A stretch of 41,672 bases of DNA from Citromicrobium sp. Lineage in GTDB: Bacteria > Pseudomonadota > Alphaproteobacteria > Sphingomonadales > Sphingomonadaceae. The stretch covers positions 179,429 to 221,100 of the forward strand of contig PBYQ01000006.1 of NCBI GenBank assembly GCA_002729695.1, written 5' to 3'. Below the pieces are notes generated by a model. The model saw only the letters and a program-made list of their open reading frames with translations. It did no database searches and was not told the origin of the DNA. Below, piece after piece: positions 17,447 to 25,178 of the stretch. The translations under genes and the position numbers were made by a program. The stretch's first letter is position 1, and each line of letters opens with the position of its first letter.

Positions 17447-17899
17447 TCAGTTGATCTTGAGCCCTTCGGGCAGCGGTTCGCGCACGCATTTCGCGCCCGT
17501 TGCGAAGGATACCGACCGTTCCTCCTCGCCGGGCCTTGTTTCCCACGCCGCTATATCCATCGAAGTCAGGTCCACCCGATAGCGCGAGTCGACGCCCTTG
17601 GGGCTGGTGTAGGTCATGGCGATCGCGCCATCCTCGATCCCGAGCGAACATCCTTCCTGCCCGGGCGCACACAGGTCGAAGGCCTGGTTGTTGAAATCGG
17701 AATAGCGCTTCACCTGCCCATCGGTCAGGATGAAGGATTGCGTGACGGTGATCCCGGCGACGCCATCGTAATCGGGCATCGCGCAGGTGATCAGGCCGTC
17801 TTCCACGTCGGCTGCGGCGGTCGTCTCGCTTTGCGCCGCGCCTCCGCAGGCGGCGAGCGCTGCGCCCGTCGCCAGGATTGCTGCCAGTCCCCGTTTCAT
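17447..17899 (-). CDS. Lipoprotein of unknown function
   Basis: This 150-residue protein has a lipoprotein signal (MKRGLAAILATGAALAACGG, lipid Cys18). The mature part has four further Cys (LITCAMPD, FDLCAPGQEGCSLG, GAKCVREP), which may form two disulfides in the periplasm. I do not recognise the family. GGGGGAAG lies at a good distance before ATG 17899. It sits between fmt and truA, both cytoplasmic RNA-related genes, so the position gives no functional clue. Confidence 0.75.
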   Translation of the reverse strand: MKRGLAAILATGAALAACGGAAQSETTAAADVEDGLITCAMPDYDGVAGITVTQSFILTDGQVKRYSDFNNQAFDLCAPGQEGCSLGIEDGAIAMTYTSPKGVDSRYRVDLTSMDIAAWETRPGEEERSVSFATGAKCVREPLPEGLKIN

Positions 17900-17989
17900 G
17901 CCGCTTCCCCCCGAATGCTGGATCTATGTGGGGAGTTTCGCGCCGGGCCGGGGGAAGTCAATCGCCCGGCGCAAGCCTAACGGGCATTG

Positions 17990-18910
17990 TCACGAACCCA
18001 GCTGTGCGCCTTTGCCGATGGCACGCCCGCGCTGGAAATCGGCCGTGTCCATCGCCGGCTTGCCCGCCCGTTGCACGCGGGTGAGGCGCAGCGCGCCGCT
18101 GCCGCAAGCCACGGTCAGAGCATCGTCGAGCACGGTGCCCGGCGCGCCCGAACCCTCGGCGATCTCTGCCGCAAGAACCTTCACGCGTTCCATCCCCTCG
18201 GCGCCCTCATGCTCGAAGAAAGCGCCTGGCCACGGGGCGAAGGCGCGCACCTGCCGCTCCACCTGCTCAGCCTCCTGAGACCAGTCGAGCCGCGCCTCCG
18301 CCTTGTCGATCTTGGGCGCGTGTGTTGCCTCCGCATCGTCCTGCGCGACCGGGATATGCTTGGAGAGTTCGCGCAATGTGCCGACCATCAGCTGCGCGCC
18401 CTTGTCGGCCAGCTCGTCGGTCAACTCGCCTGCGGTCTTGCGGTCGATCGGGGTGCGGATCGTCGCCAGCATCGGCCCGGTATCGAGCCCGGCCTCCATC
18501 TGCATGATCGTGACGCCGGTGCCGGTATCGCCCGCAAGAATCGCGCGCTGGATCGGTGCAGCACCGCGCCAGCGGGGAAGGATGCTGGCGTGGACATTGA
18601 GGCAGCCGTGCGTCGGCGCATCGAGCACCGCCTGCGGCAGGATCAGGCCATAGGCGGCGACCACGCCGACATCGGCCTCCAGCGCGGCGAAGGCGTCTTT
18701 CTCCTCCTGCGATTTGAGCGAGGCGGGATGGCGTACCTCGATCCCGAGTCGTTCGGCCGCCTGATGCACGGGCGTCGGCTGGAGCTTCTTGCCTCGGCCC
18801 GAGCGGCGCGGCGGCTGGGTATACACGCACACCACCTCATGCGCGGCGTGAACCAGCGCCTCCAGCGTCGGCACCGCGAAATCGGGCGTTCCCATAAAGA
18901 CGATGCGCAA
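17990..18910 (-). CDS. fmt: Methionyl-tRNA formyltransferase
   Basis: This 306-residue Fmt has [17 protein letters not shown] at the start, the active-site [20 protein letters not shown] (Asn, His) near 105-125, and [17 protein letters not shown] with the catalytic Asp. The C-terminal OB-like domain follows. It formylates initiator Met-tRNA. The start codon is TTG at 18910 (TTGCGCATC), with AAGGG eight bases upstream. No ATG fits before VFMGTP. It is divergent from recR, and def, the enzyme that later removes the formyl group, is 1 kb away. Confidence 0.95.
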   Translation of the reverse strand: MRIVFMGTPDFAVPTLEALVHAAHEVVCVYTQPPRRSGRGKKLQPTPVHQAAERLGIEVRHPASLKSQEEKDAFAALEADVGVVAAYGLILPQAVLDAPTHGCLNVHASILPRWRGAAPIQRAILAGDTGTGVTIMQMEAGLDTGPMLATIRTPIDRKTAGELTDELADKGAQLMVGTLRELSKHIPVAQDDAEATHAPKIDKAEARLDWSQEAEQVERQVRAFAPWPGAFFEHEGAEGMERVKVLAAEIAEGSGAPGTVLDDALTVACGSGALRLTRVQRAGKPAMDTADFQRGRAIGKGAQLGS

Positions 18911-18933
18911 ATCGATGACCCTTGAATTTTGAA

Positions 18934-19036
18934 CCGTTCGGCCCCGGACCCGCTCCGGGGTTGTCGAAGCCCTGCCTTTTCTCCATCGCTGCCCTTAGAA
19001 AGAAGTGCAGCCCTTCGACAAGCTCAGGGCGAACGG
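18934..19036. repeat. Composite inverted-repeat element, copy 2 (fmt-recR gap)
   Basis: The left half (18934-18974) is CCGTTCG, then a GC-rich insert with CCCCGG/CCGGGG arms, then TTGTCGAAGCCCTG. The right half (19011-19036) runs from CCCTTCGACAAGCTC to GAACGG. The spacer resembles that of copy 3 at 38669-38761 (CTGC-TTTTCT early, AGAAG and CAG late). The element ends directly before the recR ribosome-binding site. Confidence 0.8.
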
Positions 19037-19053
19037 AGAAGGAAAGGTTCGCT

Positions 19054-19647
19054 TTGGCCTCAGCCGAAATCGAAGCATTGAGTTCCGCGCTCGCCCGCCT
19101 GCCCGGGCTCGGCCCGCGTTCGGCGCGGCGTGCGGTGCTGCACCTGGTCAAGAAGCGCGAAACCGCGCTGCCCGCGCTGCTCGACGCGCTGCTGGCGGTG
19201 CAGGACACGCTGGTCGAGTGCCGCATCTGCGGCAATGTCGACACGTGCGACCCCTGCGGCATCTGCTCCGACCCGAAGCGTGACACGAAGTCGATCTGCG
19301 TGGTCGAGGATGTGGCGGACCTGTGGGCGCTCGACCGGGCCAAACTGTTCTCGGGTACGTACCACGTTCTCGGAGGGCGGCTCTCCGCGCTCGACGGCGT
19401 GCGGCCCGAAGATCTCGCAATCCCCAGCCTGCTCGCGCGGGTCGAAGCGGGCGTCGACGAGGTCGTGCTGGCGATGAACGCCACGCTCGAAGGGCAGACC
19501 ACCGCGCACTACCTCGCCGAGCGGCTGGAGGATTTCCCCGTCCGCATCACCCAGCTGGCCCACGGCCTGCCGGTGGGCGGCGAGCTGGACTATCTCGACG
19601 AGGGGACATTGGCGCAGGCATTGCGGGCGCGGAGGCCGATGGGATGA
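19054..19647 (+). CDS. recR: Recombination mediator RecR
   Basis: This 197-residue protein has a helix-hairpin-helix ([16 protein letters not shown]), a C4 zinc finger ([16 protein letters not shown]) and a Toprim domain ([29 protein letters not shown]). It works with RecF/RecO to load RecA at gaps. The TTG at 19054 is chosen: it gives the usual length and AAGGAAAGG ends six bases upstream. Extending to the ATG at 18922 would translate the dispersed repeat. Its stop overlaps the next ATG (ATGA). Confidence 0.95.
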   Translation: MASAEIEALSSALARLPGLGPRSARRAVLHLVKKRETALPALLDALLAVQDTLVECRICGNVDTCDPCGICSDPKRDTKSICVVEDVADLWALDRAKLFSGTYHVLGGRLSALDGVRPEDLAIPSLLARVEAGVDEVVLAMNATLEGQTTAHYLAERLEDFPVRITQLAHGLPVGGELDYLDEGTLAQALRARRPMG

Positions 19648-19925
19648 GGCTGAAAGGCGCGTTCTGGCGGTTTGCTCACCAACGATACCAAACACGCAAG
19701 CCGAGATGGCAGTGGGAGTTGATAGCCTTCTTCTGGGCGGGATTTTTCGGCCTTACCTACGTAGTTGGATTGGTTGCTGATTTTCGCGGCACCGTCGAAA
19801 TCCTCCCCGGAGCGATTCTGTTCGTCGTGACGCCAGCGCTTCTCGGATGGCTACACCGGCTGATCAGGATAGAACAAAACAAGGGCAATGATGCGCTGTA
19901 CCGCAAGCGAATCTCGTCCAAGTGA
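19644..19925 (+). CDS. Small two-helix membrane protein
   Basis: This 93-residue protein overlaps the recR stop by four bases (ATGA), so it is probably translationally coupled. It has a basic N-terminus ([14 protein letters not shown]) followed by two predicted membrane helices, [20 protein letters not shown] and [18 protein letters not shown], and a charged C-terminal tail. Base use is less GC-rich than in recR or def (for example GATTTTCGCGG, GATAGCC), which hints at a different history. I do not recognise the family. Confidence 0.65.
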   Translation: MRLKGAFWRFAHQRYQTRKPRWQWELIAFFWAGFFGLTYVVGLVADFRGTVEILPGAILFVVTPALLGWLHRLIRIEQNKGNDALYRKRISSK

Positions 19926-19979
19926 AGCGGCAAGGCCAGAGAAGTTGTAATCGACTGAGCCCGGCCCTAAATCCCGCCC

Positions 19980-20552
19980 ATGGCTATCCGCGAAATCCTT
20001 GAAGTGCCGGACCCCCGGCTGAAAACCGTGTCCGAACCCGTCAATGCAGACGAGTTCAACGACGATCTGCGCGTGCTGATCGATGACATGTTCGAAACGA
20101 TGTACGCCGCGCACGGCATCGGGCTCGCCGCGATCCAAGTGGGTGTGCCCAAGCGCATTCTCGTGATCGATCTGCAGCCCGAAGACCCCGACGCGGAGCC
20201 GATCGAGTGCGATCATGACGGTCACAAGCACACGCACCCGGCGACAAAGAAAGAGCCTCGGGTGTTCATCAACCCCGAAATCCTCGACCCGGCGGAAGAG
20301 CTTTCGACCTATCAGGAAGGCTGCCTCTCGGTCCCCGACATCTATGCCGACGTCGATCGCCCGGCGACATGTACGGTCCGCTGGCAGGACCTCGACGGGA
20401 ACGAGCATACCGAGGCGCTGGAAGGCATGATGGCGACGTGCATCCAGCACGAGATGGACCACCTCGAAGGCGTACTGTTCATCGACCACCTGAGCCGCCT
20501 CAAGAAACAGATGGCGCTCAAGAAGCTGAAAAAGCTGCGGCTGGCGGCTTAA
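19980..20552 (+). CDS. def: Peptide deformylase with His-rich insertion
   Basis: This 190-residue metalloenzyme removes formyl from nascent proteins. All three motifs are present: HGIGLAAIQVG (45-55), EGCLSVP with metal ligand Cys115, and QHEMDHLEG with ligands His157 and His161. Between strands at about 70-92 it has an acidic, His-rich loop (DHDGHKHTH, His79/82/84/86) that is longer than in common deformylases. Its role is unknown, but it could bind metal. It lies downstream of recR and the small membrane protein and ends at a bidirectional terminator. Confidence 0.94.
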   Translation: MAIREILEVPDPRLKTVSEPVNADEFNDDLRVLIDDMFETMYAAHGIGLAAIQVGVPKRILVIDLQPEDPDAEPIECDHDGHKHTHPATKKEPRVFINPEILDPAEELSTYQEGCLSVPDIYADVDRPATCTVRWQDLDGNEHTEALEGMMATCIQHEMDHLEGVLFIDHLSRLKKQMALKKLKKLRLAA

Positions 20553-20570
20553 CCGCCACCCCAAGTTAAA

Positions 20571-20599
20571 CGTCGCCCCGGATCCATACCGGGGCGACG
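20571..20599. terminator. Bidirectional terminator between def and the Cys-rich gene
   Basis: CGTCGCCCCGG (20571-20581) and CCGGGGCGACG (20589-20599) form a perfect 11-bp stem with a 7-base loop. On the plus strand GGTTCTTTT follows; on the minus strand TTTAACTT follows. The genes on both sides converge here. Confidence 0.8.
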
Positions 20600-20616
20600 G
20601 GTTCTTTTGGTCGGGC

Positions 20617-21015
20617 TTACGCCGCTTCGACCATGCCCTGAAGCGCCTTCACGCAGTCTTCCATGCACTCGCGGCACATCTTTTCGCAGCGCTTGCAGTG
20701 CGGGTTGTCGTGCTTCGCGCATTCTTCCGCGCACACCTTGCAGGCGAGGATGCAGGCTTCGAGCAGCGACTTGATCACTGCCGTGTTGCCATGCGTACGC
20801 CGCGCCGCGACCGTGCTCACCGCCTGACAGATATCTGCGCAGTCCGAGCATTTGCGGATGCATTCGGACATGTCGCCTTCTTCGGCATTGCACGCATCGA
20901 CGCACGAATTGCAGATCGCCGCGCAATACATCGCGTGCTTCACCGCCTCGGCCAGCTGCTCGTTGTAGTCGGCCCCCACGGACGGGTGCTCGCTGATCAT
21001 TTCCTTGATGGACAT
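20617..21015 (-). CDS. Cys-rich four-helix-bundle copper-storage-type protein (DUF326)
   Basis: This 132-residue protein has 17 cysteines. Four helices each carry CX3CX2CX3C: CAAICNSCVDAC, CIRKCSDCADIC, CILACKVCAEEC and CEKMCRECMEDC, the last with one extra Cys before it (HCKRC). This matches the four-helix-bundle copper-binding (Csp/DUF326) proteins, which store many Cu(I) ions along the bundle core. No signal or Tat peptide is present, so the cytoplasmic Csp3-like form is likely. ATG 21015 follows AAGGAGAG. It is antisense between def and rmuC and divergent from rmuC. No copper regulator or ATPase is nearby. Confidence 0.85.
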   Translation of the reverse strand: MSIKEMISEHPSVGADYNEQLAEAVKHAMYCAAICNSCVDACNAEEGDMSECIRKCSDCADICQAVSTVAARRTHGNTAVIKSLLEACILACKVCAEECAKHDNPHCKRCEKMCRECMEDCVKALQGMVEAA

Positions 21016-21044
21016 GCATTTCTCTCCTTGTCTGTAGAGGGAGC

Positions 21045-21090
21045 GGAACGCGTGGGGGATAGTTCCCGCGGCGGCTTGGCGCACTGCGCC
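21045..21090. promoter_or_regulatory. Inverted repeats in the Cys-rich gene/rmuC divergent region
   Basis: GGAAC (21045-21049) and GTTCC (21062-21066) are inverted across 12 bases. GGCGCA-C-TGCGCC (21078-21090) is a perfect odd palindrome. GTTCC recurs at 21091 and 21102. These are possible operators for the copper-storage-type gene. I see no classic CueR site. Confidence 0.3.
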
Positions 21091-21110
21091 GTTCCAGCTA
21101 TGTTCCGGCG

Positions 21111-22496
21111 ATGGAATATGCGATTCTCGGCATCGTCGCGCTGGTCATCGGCCTTGGTATCGGTTGGTTTGTCGGCTCCCGCCCGGCGGCGGAGTGGAGG
21201 GCGCGCCATGCGGAGCGCGATGCGGAGGCGAAGGAGCTTTCCGAGAGGCTTTCACGCATGGCGCCCGAGCTGGCGGCCATGAGTGAGCGCGCGGCGCGCG
21301 CCGATGCGCTGGCGGAATCTCTCGACCGGGCGCGCGACGAATTGTCGACGCTGAAGGCGGAGCGTGCGGGGTTCGAGGAGCAGAAGAAACTGCTCGAGGA
21401 AAGCCGCGACCGCCTTCTCAAGGAATTCGAGAACACCGGGGCGAAAGTGCTTGGCGCAGCTCAGGAAAAATTCCTCGAACGCGCGAACGAGCGGTTCGGA
21501 CATTCGGAGAAAACTTCCGAGGAAAAGATCCGCGAACTGCTCGCGCCGGTGGGCGAGCGGCTGAAGAAGTACGAGGATCAGGTCGCCGCGCTGGAGGAAA
21601 AGCGCGGCGATGCCTTCTCGCGCCTGTACCAGCAGATCGCGGACATGCAGCGCGGGCAGGAAGAGGTCCGGCGCGAGGCGCAGCGGCTGGGCAATTCGCT
21701 GACCAATGCTCCCAAGGCGCGCGGCCGCTGGGGCGAGCGGGCGTTGCAGAACGTGCTCGAGCAGTGCGGGCTGGCCGAACACACCGATTTCCACCTCGAA
21801 CATTCGCTCGATACCGACGAGGGTCGGCTGCGCCCCGATGCGATCGTCAACGTGCCCGGTCAGAAGAAGCTGGTGATCGATGCCAAGGTCTCGCTCAACG
21901 CCTATCAGGCGGCGTTCGAGGCGGAGGACGAGGGGGAGCGCAAGCGCCACCTCGACCTGCACGCCAAGTCGATGCGCGGCCATGTGCAGACGCTTGGGTC
22001 GAAGGGCTACCAGAGCCAGTTCGACGATGCGCCCGACTATGTGGTGATGTTCGTGCCCGGCGAGCATTTCGTTGCCGCCGCGCTCGAAGCCGATCCAGAG
22101 CTGTGGGATTTTGCATTCCGCAACAAGGTGTTGCTTGCGACACCTACCAATCTGGTCGCGATCGCGCGGACGGTCGCGCAGGTCTGGCGTCAGGACACCA
22201 TCGCGCGCGAAGCGGTCGAGATCGGTAAGGCGGGCGCGGAACTCTACGACCGGCTCGCCATTGCCGCCGAGCATATGAAACGCGTCGGCGGCGGGCTGGA
22301 AACGGCGGTATCGAATTACAACAAGTTCGTCGGTTCGTTCGAGCGCAACGTGCTTTCCGCCGGGCGGCGGCTGGCCGACAAAGGGATCGAGATCGGTAAG
22401 CGCGAGATCGAGGAAGTGCCGCTGGTCGAAGGCGCGCCGCGCTACACGAACGAGGATGCGGCTGCTATCGAGGATGCACGCGACGCGGCGGAGTAG
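21111..22496 (+). CDS. rmuC: RmuC-family DNA recombination protein
   Basis: This 461-residue protein has one N-terminal membrane helix (YAILGIVALVIGLGIGWFV), a long coiled coil (about 30-180), and a C-terminal RmuC domain. That domain has a restriction-endonuclease-like core: RPDAIVNVPGQKKLVIDAKVSLNAY holds the D...DxK catalytic pattern. RmuC limits inversions at short inverted repeats. That is of interest here because such repeats are dense in this window, but the link is only inference. It follows def in the usual recR-def-rmuC order, interrupted by the antisense Cys-rich gene. Confidence 0.92.
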   Translation: MEYAILGIVALVIGLGIGWFVGSRPAAEWRARHAERDAEAKELSERLSRMAPELAAMSERAARADALAESLDRARDELSTLKAERAGFEEQKKLLEESRDRLLKEFENTGAKVLGAAQEKFLERANERFGHSEKTSEEKIRELLAPVGERLKKYEDQVAALEEKRGDAFSRLYQQIADMQRGQEEVRREAQRLGNSLTNAPKARGRWGERALQNVLEQCGLAEHTDFHLEHSLDTDEGRLRPDAIVNVPGQKKLVIDAKVSLNAYQAAFEAEDEGERKRHLDLHAKSMRGHVQTLGSKGYQSQFDDAPDYVVMFVPGEHFVAAALEADPELWDFAFRNKVLLATPTNLVAIARTVAQVWRQDTIAREAVEIGKAGAELYDRLAIAAEHMKRVGGGLETAVSNYNKFVGSFERNVLSAGRRLADKGIEIGKREIEEVPLVEGAPRYTNEDAAAIEDARDAAE

Positions 22497-22521
22497 CTGC
22501 GCGACCTGAGAGGAGAATGCG

Positions 22522-23253
22522 ATGCGGTTGACTGGGTCGGCTTTGTGTGCGGCGCTTGCGCTCGCAGCGTGCAGCCAGGCGGAGGAGCCCGCCGATCCTG
22601 CCGCTTCTGAAAGTCCATCTTCGACGACTCCGGCAGACGAACCATCGGATGCCACCCCTGCAACGCAGGCCGCTTCCGGCCCGCTCGCTCCGCGCGACGA
22701 ATGCACCTCTGTCGAAGGGCTGGGCGAACTCCAGACCAAGCTCAAGAAGGCGGTCGCGGCGCGCGATGCCGATGCGCTGATGGCGCTCGTCGACAAGAAT
22801 GTTCAGCTCGATTTCGGCGGCGGGTCGGGGCAGGCCGAACTGCACAAGCGGCTGACCTCGCCCGATTACCTGCTGTGGGATGAGATCGAGCAGGCGCTGG
22901 CGCTGGGCTGCGGTTTCGACAAGTCCGCCGATGGCAACAACTACGCCACCTGGCCGTGGTACTTCTCGAAAGACGTGATCCCGCTCGACCCGTTCGAGGC
23001 GATGATCGTGACCGGCGGCAACGTGCCGCTGCGCGACGGCGCGTCGGCCACGGCAAAGCAGATCGGCACGGTCTCGTGGGACTACGTCCAGCTCAAGGAA
23101 TATTCCGAAGACCCGTACCTGCCGGTTGTCACGAGCGACGGGAAGGCGGGGTTCATGGAGGCCAAGAAACTGCGCAGCCTGGTCGATTACCGGATCATGG
23201 CGGACAAGATCGACGGGAAGTGGAAGGTCACCACGATCATCGCGGGCGACTGA
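22522..23253 (+). CDS. Lipoprotein with SH3-like C-terminal domain
   Basis: This 243-residue protein has a lipoprotein signal (ALCAALALAACSQ), then a low-complexity Ala/Pro/Ser/Thr/Glu linker to about residue 55. A conserved-looking domain follows, and a segment near 160-220 (VTGGNVPLRDGASATAKQIGTVSWDYVQLKEY ... GKAGFMEAKKLRSLVDYR) has the pattern of bacterial SH3 domains. It is probably periplasmic and may bind peptidoglycan. AGGAG precedes the ATG, 25 bases after the rmuC stop, so the two are likely co-transcribed. Confidence 0.8.
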   Translation: MRLTGSALCAALALAACSQAEEPADPAASESPSSTTPADEPSDATPATQAASGPLAPRDECTSVEGLGELQTKLKKAVAARDADALMALVDKNVQLDFGGGSGQAELHKRLTSPDYLLWDEIEQALALGCGFDKSADGNNYATWPWYFSKDVIPLDPFEAMIVTGGNVPLRDGASATAKQIGTVSWDYVQLKEYSEDPYLPVVTSDGKAGFMEAKKLRSLVDYRIMADKIDGKWKVTTIIAGD

Positions 23254-23300
23254 GCTGCTGCCCGCGGCGCTGGATCGAAGGGCGCCTATTCCTTCGAGGT

Positions 23301-23378
23301 CACCCCGGACTTGATCCGGGGTGGTGCTTCTTCAAGCGTTGCGTCGGAAGAAGCGGGATCCCGGGTCGAGCCCGGGAT
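23301..23378. repeat. Two inverted palindromic units (CCCGG-type repeat)
   Basis: CACCCCGGA-CTTGA-TCCGGGGTG (23301-23323) is a perfect 9-bp hairpin. ATCCCGGG-TCGAG-CCCGGGAT (23358-23378) is a perfect 8-bp hairpin. The flanks (GGTCACC on the left, GATGACG on the right) suggest two copies of one repeat in opposite orientation. They lie in the 337-base gap 23254-23590, which holds no convincing gene. Confidence 0.75.
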
Positions 23379-23484
23379 GACGAGGGTGGGGAAGTTGCGC
23401 CGTTTTCCTACACCTTCAGCATCGGATACACAGCGATCGGTCTTTCCAATCGTCGGCACTTTTCGAGCGCCAAAAACGCGCATC

Positions 23485-23586
23485 TGTCACCCTGTCGCGA
23501 TCCGTGCGCGGCAGGGCCTTGTTTCTATTAAGGAATATTTCGGCACTACCCGGGTGACACCTGGGTGACACGTGTCACCCTGTCAC
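23485..23586. repeat. TGTCACCC-rich repeats with an 18-bp perfect palindrome
   Basis: TGTCACCCTGTC occurs at 23485-23496 and again at 23573-23584. The second lies in an array: GGGTGACAC (23552-23560), then the perfect palindrome GGGTGACACGTGTCACCC (23563-23580), then TGTCAC (23581-23586). A locally AT-rich stretch (TTGTTTCTATTAAGGAATATTT) lies between. The position is downstream of both flanking genes, so a termination or protein-binding role is open. Confidence 0.6.
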
Positions 23587-23590
23587 TCCG

Positions 23591-24394
23591 CTATCCTTCC
23601 AGGCTGGCGAGCACCTCGTAGGCGAGCACCGCAGCGGCCACCGCCGCGTTGAGGCTGTCCGCCCGGCCGCGCATCGGCATGGTGACGCGCAGGTCGCATG
23701 CCGCCTCGTACTCTGCCGGCAGCCCCTGCGATTCGTTGCCGACCATCACGAAGCACGGGGCTTCGTAGGGCGCGCCGCGATAGGGCACCGCCTCGCGCAA
23801 GCTTGCCGCGACCAGCTGGCCGGAACCACCGCGCAGCCACGGCAGGAAATCCTCCCATCGCGCGCGCACCAGCTTCTGCGTAAAGATCGCACCCATGCTG
23901 GCGCGCACCGCCTCGACGCCGAAGGGATCGGCGCAATCATCGATCAGGATCAGCCCGCCTGCGCCCACCGCATCGCCCGTGCGCAGCATCGTGCCGAGGT
24001 TGCCCGGATCGCGCAGCGCCTGCGCAACCAGCCAGATCGGCGCGGTCTCGCGCTCGATCGTGCCGAGCGAGGTATCCCACTCGGCAAATGCGCCCGCGAC
24101 CGCCTGCGGATTGTCCTTTCCGGTGATCTTGGAAAGGATGTCGGGTGTGGTTTCGATCACGTCGCCACCCGCCGCCTCCACCGCGCGTTCGAGCGCGTCG
24201 ATCAGCGGGTGGCGATCGCGCTTGCTGGCCATCACCAGCACTTCGGGTACGCGGCCCGATTCGCGCGCATCGGTCAGCAGGCGCAGCCCTTCGGCAAGGA
24301 AACGCCGTTCGCGCTGGCGGTGCTTCTTGTCCCGCAGCGAGCGCAGCGCCTTGATCGTCGGGTTCGAAAAACTGGTGATTTCGCGGCGCGGCAT
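23591..24394 (-). CDS. TrmH/SpoU-family RNA 2'-O-methyltransferase
   Basis: This 267-residue protein has an N-terminal substrate-binding domain (RERRFLAEGLRLL) and a C-terminal SpoU knot domain with the three motifs: AQALRDPGNLGTMLRT, FVMVGNESQGL and LRVTMPMRGRADSLNAAVAAAVLAYE. It transfers methyl from SAM to a ribose 2'-OH in 23S rRNA (RlmB-like) or tRNA. The exact target cannot be told. It lies 26 bases downstream of HPr on the same strand and may be the last gene of the PTS run. Confidence 0.9.
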   Translation of the reverse strand: MPRREITSFSNPTIKALRSLRDKKHRQRERRFLAEGLRLLTDARESGRVPEVLVMASKRDRHPLIDALERAVEAAGGDVIETTPDILSKITGKDNPQAVAGAFAEWDTSLGTIERETAPIWLVAQALRDPGNLGTMLRTGDAVGAGGLILIDDCADPFGVEAVRASMGAIFTQKLVRARWEDFLPWLRGGSGQLVAASLREAVPYRGAPYEAPCFVMVGNESQGLPAEYEAACDLRVTMPMRGRADSLNAAVAAAVLAYEVLASLEG

Positions 24395-24420
24395 CGGAAA
24401 TTACGGAGCGGGCGGGGCGC

Positions 24421-24702
24421 CTACTCCTCGCCGAACCCGGTTTCGACCAGCTCGGCGATTTCGGCCAGCGCGGCGGGCGCATCCTCGCCGTCGACGATCA
24501 GCATGATCTCGTCGCCGCGCGCCGCGCCGAGCATCATAAGGTCGAGGATCGACCGCCCGTCGACCTCGCGATCGCCCTTGGCCACGCGGATGTCGGTCGC
24601 CTCAGGCCAGCGGCTCGCGACCTCGACCAGCTTGGCACTGGCGCGCGCGTGCAGGCCGCGTTCGTTGACGATGGTGATGGTCTTGCGGTTGCCTTCGCTC
24701 AC
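24421..24702 (-). CDS. PTS phosphocarrier protein HPr
   Basis: This 93-residue HPr has His18 in NERGLHARASAKLVE as the PEP-dependent phosphorylation site. Ser51 in GRSILDLMMLGA is the position used by HPr kinase. In alphaproteobacteria this HPr passes phosphate from EI-Ntr to EIIA proteins for regulation rather than sugar uptake. The start is GTG 24702 and overlaps the EIIA stop (GTGA), so the two are translationally coupled. The intact regulatory serine contrasts with the missing hprK at this locus. Confidence 0.93.
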   Translation of the reverse strand: MSEGNRKTITIVNERGLHARASAKLVEVASRWPEATDIRVAKGDREVDGRSILDLMMLGAARGDEIMLIVDGEDAPAALAEIAELVETGFGEE

Positions 24703-25127
24703 TTATCCGCCCCTTTTATCTCTTCGCTGGGCCGGGCGAGAAATTCGGAGGCGATGGTGATGTAGTTGCGGCCGGCATCGCGGGCGGCGCGCACCGCGTC
24801 CGCCACGTCCATCTCGGTCCGTGCCCGGGCGAGGCGGATCAGCATTGGCAGGTTGATCCCCGCGATCACTTCCACCTTGCCTTCCTCGAGCAGCGAGATC
24901 GCGAGATTGGACGGTGTGCCGCCGAACAGGTCGGTCAGGATGATGACACCCTGTCCCTGATCGACCTCGGCGATCTTTTCGCTAATTTCCTCGCGGCGGC
25001 CCTGTGCATCGTCCTGCGGACCGATGCAGACCGACTCTATCGCCGCTTGCGGACCGACCACATGCTCCATCGCGGATACGAATTCCTGCGCCAGCTGTCC
25101 GTGGGTCACCAGAATGAGACCAATCAT
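24699..25127 (-). CDS. PTS EIIA component, mannose-family
   Basis: This 142-residue EIIA of the mannose family has a phosphorylatable His9 in LILVTHGQLAQEF. GVIILTDLFGGTPSNLAISLLEEGKVEVIAGINLPML is the family core. No EIIB, EIIC or EIID is near, so it is the regulatory stand-alone form seen in alphaproteobacteria. ATG 25127 is 51 bases after the rapZ stop, and its own stop overlaps the HPr start. Confidence 0.92.
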   Translation of the reverse strand: MIGLILVTHGQLAQEFVSAMEHVVGPQAAIESVCIGPQDDAQGRREEISEKIAEVDQGQGVIILTDLFGGTPSNLAISLLEEGKVEVIAGINLPMLIRLARARTEMDVADAVRAARDAGRNYITIASEFLARPSEEIKGADK

Positions 25128-25178
25128 GGTGCACGTGTCTATAAGCAAGAACGGCCAGCACAAGGGGGGTTCGTGCGA

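Noticed and set aside
21045..21066. ECF/EcfG-type general stress promoter (GGAAC...GTT) before the Cys-rich gene
   Set aside because: The spacing between GGAAC and GTT is 12 bases on either strand, short of the 16-17 expected.
23311..23568. Possible 85-residue protein in the rmuC-side gap
   Set aside because: Most of it is translation of the CCCGG-type repeat and the TGTCACCC array. There is no ribosome-binding site and no protein-like pattern.
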